A stretch of DNA of 64,000 nucleotides from Phoronis australis (taxonomy: Eukaryota > Phoronida > Phoronidae). Under the pieces are notes generated by a model. The model was not told the origin of the DNA, did no database searches, and saw nothing but the letters and a program-made list of their open reading frames with translations. Shown here one piece after another: positions 58,699 to 64,000 of the stretch. The position numbers and the translations under genes are program-made. Within the stretch, counting starts at the first letter, position 1. Each line of letters opens with the position of its first letter. The DNA is taken from assembly GCA_002633005.1 (NCBI GenBank), contig NMRA01000122.1, positions 467,312 through 531,311 of the forward strand, read 5' to 3'.

Positions 58699-58749
58699 CG
58701 CTACGGATGGTCTCAACTTGTTCCTTACTTAGAAGGAGAGGGATAGCCT
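58699..58749 (-). CDS. Upstream exon of the same minus-strand gene
   Basis: Acceptor CACTAGTTTGCAG, then 51 bases, then the canonical donor AGCG|GTGAGT (GT 58698-58697). In phase it reads AIPLLLSKEQVETIRS, helical and amphipathic, and continues through the split codon into VPTFSVV of the next exon. Further upstream exons were not found between 58750 and 64000, so the preceding intron is probably long. Confidence 0.6.
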
Positions 58750-61700
58750 CTGCAAACTAGTGACAGTTTGTTATTAATTGAGATCGTAATTGGCCTCTGG
58801 GTGTATAAAATGATACATGATGACAAGCCAACTAGTAGAGCCCCGCTCTCAAGCAATAACAAGATGCCACAGTTTTTGAATAAAAAGCATTCACATCATC
58901 TAAAACTTGACTATGGACAATTTCAGACCACTTTCATAACAGAAAGTGCTCTAGATTTATTTTTTTTTTGTGATAGAAGGTTTTAGCTGGTTTCAATGAA
59001 AAATCTCATTATGAGTTTCTGGTGAGAAGTTTGTCGAATTACATATTCCACAATTTTCAGAACTATAACTGAGCCACTGCATTGACGAATACCACTGCAC
59101 TCAACAGGTGACAGAAATATGTGCAGCTTAACTAATTGGACTTGTTAATTTAATGAGGATTAATTAACCACTGCACTAGCCCAAGCTGGCAGGAAATCTT
59201 GCCCGGTGATAAACTTAAACACTGGAAACCCTTGGGTTAAAATTGAGAACACCTCACTAGCCAAACCACAGATGAGGTTGACCAGCCATTGTAATAACCT
59301 AGGGTCACCACAAATGTGGTTCTCATCTGCTTCAGACTTGGTAATGGTTGGTAATTCAACAGGGATGAGTGAGGTCAGAAACTGATCTCTTTTTGCACTC
59401 AAAACTGGCATTCATGCAGAAAAGCATCATCATGTGCCTAACTAGTATTAAACCTTTTTAGTAGAAAGTACAAAGTTTAGGCAGACATGAACCCAACCCA
59501 TTGAAAATGTTATCCTAGGTCCCAGTGATTTCTTACTTATTATCTGCATTCAAAAAAGCAAGATTTCGAGCACGCGCGATACAGTGAACAAGATGGCACA
59601 CACGCAGTGCAAGCTGTTTGCGTCGGAGACTTGAACGGAATTCAGTGTAACAGATCAGATCATTAAATATTTGTTTACTCAACAAAAATCATGAGGGTGT
59701 CGATCGTGGGTACACTGATGCTACTCAACTTGCTTAACGCTTGTGTTTAGCATATACACTTACCAAATTTCCAAATTTTCACTTTCAAACACTTATGCTT
59801 GGCTATACACCCAACCTGATAATTGAGATCAAACACCCTGGGCCTTAATGCGAATAAATACGGTACTCGATATACGTAACTTTCAATTTACAACGCAGTT
59901 GTTGCCAAAATAAAATTTGTTATCAAAATAATTTTTTCTTGATTTGGAAACTCAACCATGCTAATACAAGCCTCTTCACATGAACATAACTACTACCTAA
60001 TCATAGGTGTAAAAATTTGTGGAGAATGTTGACTTCACCATCCTCTCCAGTGTACTATTGACTGCTAAAAACCACAGAGCAGTGACGAGCCAATCAGGTG
60101 AACTACTAGATGCTACAATCAGCTGGTTACTGGCTGTGCCAGGGTATATTTAGAGTTTGACCATGGAATACAAGCCAAGAATTTTAAATACAGTACTTGT
60201 GGCTCCACCAGACAACCACAAAATGTTCACCTAGAAATGAGATCTTGATAAAAGTACTTAATAACAATCCAAGCAGATGTACTTTAAAATATACAGTTCA
60301 CAGTTTATCCAAATCATGAAACAAGTAAAAAATCAATTTAAAATCCTAAATGCACTGCCTTTGGCCTTCGTCCAAAAAGAGAAACCTGATGAATATGCAG
60401 GTATAATCACTAATTTAGAGGTGAAACTTGCAATACAGATGAGAGACACAAACATGCAATTGTGACAATCAGGGACATTTAACTACCTACAAAATGGTAT
60501 GACAGTTTTACGGGGGCGGGGGGGNTTAATTTAACATGGATGTAAAAATAGCCAAAATAGCCAACGGGAGACAAAGTACCATAGCCACAGTGTCTATCTT
60601 TTGACAGCATGCTAACAGCATCAAGTAATTAATTACCTGACTCTATATTAAATGTGAAGAACACCAGTATAAGTAGAATTACATGACACAACAAACAAGC
60701 CATTGCGGGGAAAAAGAGCCCTTTTAAAGTCTTGCTTTGTGCTGCCATCTATTGTGGGTAAATAAAGGAACTGGGGTTGCTGTCCATGATAAACATCTTA
60801 CTAAGTGGTCAGAAGACTTTTCAATAAAAAAATACAAAAGGAAAACAAACAAAATTGCAAAGGACCCATCTTTCCCATGTACATGTGGTCGATTACTTGT
60901 TAAACTTTTTGGTACTGCCAGCAAGTTTTACTTGCACTAGTCAACAGTACATTGAAAATTCTCATCCAGATCACGTTTCCTGTGAAAAAAGGGAAAACAT
61001 GCAAGACCCTGCAAAATTATGTGACTGAAAGGCTTATATTTCCCAAGTCTGCTTGAGCCTTTACAAGCATAACCTTGCAAACTGGTGGTCACAGAAGTGA
61101 TTGGTCAGTGAGATTGAAATTGAAAATATGGGATTAAATTTATGAATTATTAAATGTCTCCGTTCAATATGTCCCGGGTCTAGTGATGCAGTCCAACCAA
61201 CAAGAAATTCTTCGTATAAGCACCAGGCAGATCTTGACATTTTTATAGAGCTGTCTACATATGTTAAAACTGAAAACTATAAGTGAACCATGACTGGTAG
61301 TATCAGCAAGACCAGCCTTTAGGGCTCATCAGCAGAACTGACTCACATGGGAAACTAGACTGAATATGTAAACAAGGTTGTTGAATGGATGGGACAGACA
61401 GCTATCTCTAGAGAGCATCAAGAACACTGAGAGAGTGAACCACTTCAGGAAATGTCAATGAACCCTGGTGTTAATAGAGGAAACCAGAGAGTGAGAGTTG
61501 GCAAGTCTTCATAGCGACACAGTCATAGTTGAGGGTTAAAAGAGGTTGACCCAACATAATTCTTGACTAAGACAAGTCTCGGCATGCAAAGTATCATAAC
61601 TTAGATAATAAAATTACTGTGCCTGGAAATTACATAAAGCTTCCTGTATAATTCCAGCAGGAGACAGGTATACTCAATTTAATACAACTACTCTTTTAGT

Positions 61701-64000
61701 AAGTGGCACTAATACAGCTATTATGAATAGTAGGCCTGACAATAACACTCATCACATTCATAAATTCAGATATGGACCTGGAATGGCAAAACATGATTAT
61801 CTCAATAAATGAGCCCGTGAGGTGGAACAAAAACTGTTAGACTGAAATTATAAAACTTCAATAACAAAATCTAAGCAAAAACAATTTGAATTCCCACATC
61901 GCAAATCATGCCACGATCGCACACAGCAAGTCTCAATTTCATACAAATGCGTAGAACTTGCACATGCACTGTACCGAGATCTGTTGATACCAACAAACAT
62001 AATGCTGTCCACAATGGTCAGGCAGTGGTATTTGACACACAGGTGTTAGCTAACACCTTTAGCAGTCAGTTTTCAAGGAAACACTAATGACAATTTAATA
62101 CATATTAGGTAAGTTCCGTATTAGCCTTGTATATCACCCAATAACTGGACTCGTCAATTAGCACAGATGGTGACCATATCCTGGCCAAAGTAAAAACAAA
62201 TTGTCTACCTGTCAAGTCAGTTCTTTCCTGTTTACTTTTCTATAATCTCATTAAATTTCACAAGTTTAGACAAGGTTTTCCCTGATCATGTTTACTTACA
62301 GGCAGCTATAGAGAGTTAGTTGACACCAATGTGTTATTCCAAGGGATCAACAGATTTATTGGGCAGGCTCTCTACAGTGGTGAACATTTACGAAAATTTG
62401 AAAGAGGCCAACAAGCAGTCAAAATAAAATCTACTAAAGCAAGGTATTTTCAAGCAGAGATTCGTGACACGGTCACATGATTAACTTTTCAACAGTCAAG
62501 GCCAGGTGAACAGTCATTATACAAATAACTAGTAGTAGCAACAATATCATAAAATTCAGTGAACTACATCATGAACTTGTAGACCTTAACCTAATAATTC
62601 ATTTCCAGAAACTGTATCCGAATAATTGGCCAATCAATAACTAGAGAAATAGAGGTAGACATTGATGTGATAGCAATAACCACTCAATTAAATACCTGGA
62701 AACTATCAAATGTGTAAAGTACACAATTAAGTCAGCAATCCCTTCTCCTATTGGCAACAGAAGCTAGTGAACACAACAATGCTTGGCACATGCACAATAG
62801 ACACCAGTGACATGTGGCATGACGTAAGCTCACATAATTTAAGAAAAGAAGTAAACAATATAACATCAACAATTACACTTCGTTTAGTAAGAAAATCAAC
62901 ATTTTTAATTATCTACAATAATTGTGGGCATGGTACAATAATTATGCCACGCCCAACTTCAAATAAAATTTCCTGTTAAAGGAAATCCCTCACTTGATTG
63001 TAAAAATTGCCCCACAATCTAAGCATGGGCAAAAATACTGCATTAATGACACTAGGGTCAATTCCAAGTAGGTCCAAGTCTCAATCAATGCAGTGACTGC
63101 TATCAAATGGAAAGAATAAAACATCAAAGCCCAATTTGCAGAAGGCTTAAAACAAGTGATAAACCCCTCACTAAACACTCAAGTAGTAAGAATGGGTTGA
63201 TTTCCAGTCCAAACATGCAGTGGACAGGTTTATTAAACCACAAAAATCTTGGTGTTTTAATCATTGACCAAACTGGCACCACATATGTATAGCTGATTAG
63301 GTGATACAGACTTTGTGGTTTGCTATAATCAATTAATTTAAGCACTGCAAACTGATGTTTATTGGGCTGATAAAGTACACCTTCATCAAGAACATAAAAT
63401 CATGAGAGAATTTACAGGTATTCATGGCTAAACTAAGGGCTTACCTGAACTAACAGTGATTTAATAAAGAAAACAGCAAGAGAAGAACTTTTAAACATTG
63501 TTGACACTACTCTGAGCAGGATCTGGGACAAATGATTATTTGAACATGATCTCTGATAAAGTAAACATTTGAACATGATCTCTGAAAAAGTGAACGTCTG
63601 ATGCAAATCGCATTACACTTAATAATCAATGAAAACCGGAGTGCTGTAAAATCCTTCTATTTCTGAGTAGAAGTAATTGCCATTTTACCCTTTTCAAGAG
63701 CTTGTCAACATTACTGTGAATGCCCATATTTTTCAAGGACAGGTTGATAGGGCGCAAGTTATACTACCTCAAGAGGTGTGGTAAGTTATCACAGCTATGA
63801 CAAGTTGCTCTGATTTGACTGTGTCCACATGGTCACTAAGTGCACTGTTTGTGAGCATGCATGTGAGATATTAGTTTCATTAGCATACTGCCTGGACAAG
63901 AGATGAAGCCACAATAAGAATTCACAATCCAATAGTGAGGGTCTACTTTGTCAGACAGGTTCAAAAGTCATTTGGCCCTTTTATGCTGTATTTAACTCTG
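58750..64000. other. Noncoding stretch, probable intron or intergenic DNA
   Basis: No exon with both splice signals and phase fit. A minus-strand 83-codon frame (59160-59411) reads plausibly (ITKSEADENHICGDPRLLQW) but lacks clean splice sites. The G-run with an unresolved n at 60513-60525 is the only low-quality base. A 29-base duplication (AACATGATCTCTGATAAAGT) lies at 63543-63600. Confidence 0.4.
59160..59411 (-). CDS. Low-confidence minus-strand open frame
   Basis: 83 codons from an ATG at 59411 to a stop at 59160, with mixed codon use and little low complexity: SLIPVELPTITKSEADENHI, LLQWLVNLICGLASEVFSIL and a C-terminal ITGQDFLPAWASAVVN. There is no clear acceptor or donor, no recognisable domain and no link to the exon chain at 58.7 kb, although it is on the same strand. 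It may be a terminal exon of another transcript or chance. Confidence 0.2.
   Translation of the reverse strand: MPVLSAKRDQFLTSLIPVELPTITKSEADENHICGDPRLLQWLVNLICGLASEVFSILTQGFPVFKFITGQDFLPAWASAVVN

Noticed and set aside
60737-60940. Plus-strand frame reading GTGVAVHDKHLTKWSEDFSI
   Set aside because: The opposite strand is open over the same interval and neither side has convincing splice sites.

Overview
The window is nuclear DNA of an animal, most likely a marine invertebrate. It is AT-rich, with one scaffold gap (22936-23703) and a single n at 60525. Short candidate exons are flanked by GT/AG splice signals and separated by long introns. There are many minisatellites and small inverted-repeat transposons, a hAT-type transposase exon, and a broken P2X7-type zinc-binding domain of a kind common in cnidarian, hemichordate, echinoderm and amphioxus genomes. 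I cannot name the species. Nothing looks bacterial, viral or organellar, and I saw no rRNA, convincing tRNA or CRISPR array.

Layout. 0.05-0.24 kb is a degenerate GC-rich repeat. 0.7-1.16 kb is CpG-rich and ends in a good splice donor (possible promoter or 5' exon, + strand). 2.06-3.96 kb holds two minus-strand exon candidates, the lower one followed by AATAAA. 6.3-11.6 kb is noncoding, with a foldback, 35-, 55- and 64-bp tandem repeats, and family C and family B elements. 15.1-17.6 kb has a small promoter-like patch, a minus exon candidate, a CAGGG-ended MITE and a two-exon minus candidate. 18.0-20.7 kb has another family B copy and a 280-bp foldback. 22.5-24.7 kb is a 28-29-bp minisatellite with an assembly gap lying between its two blocks. 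26.2-28.1 kb holds three adjacent transposon-like repeats. 30.4-31.25 kb is the strongest CpG-rich patch; from there a chain of exon candidates runs on the plus strand to about 40.0 kb, ending in an exon made of 15-residue repeats.

43.05-50.64 kb is the most structured part. A 45-bp satellite is split by a 6.7-kb CAGG-ended element with a 5-bp target duplication. That element contains a 5.1-kb TTAA-flanked element, which in turn contains the P2X7-like pseudogene (+) and the hAT C-terminal exon (-).

50.7-58.1 kb is mostly noncoding with palindromes and minisatellites. 58.1-58.75 kb carries four minus-strand exons with matching reading phases, the best host-gene evidence in the window. 58.75-64 kb shows no exon I can support and is probably the upstream intron or intergenic DNA of that gene.

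None of the host proteins could be named with confidence. Gene models rest on splice-site consensus, open frame and phase agreement only, and isolated single-exon calls may include chance matches.
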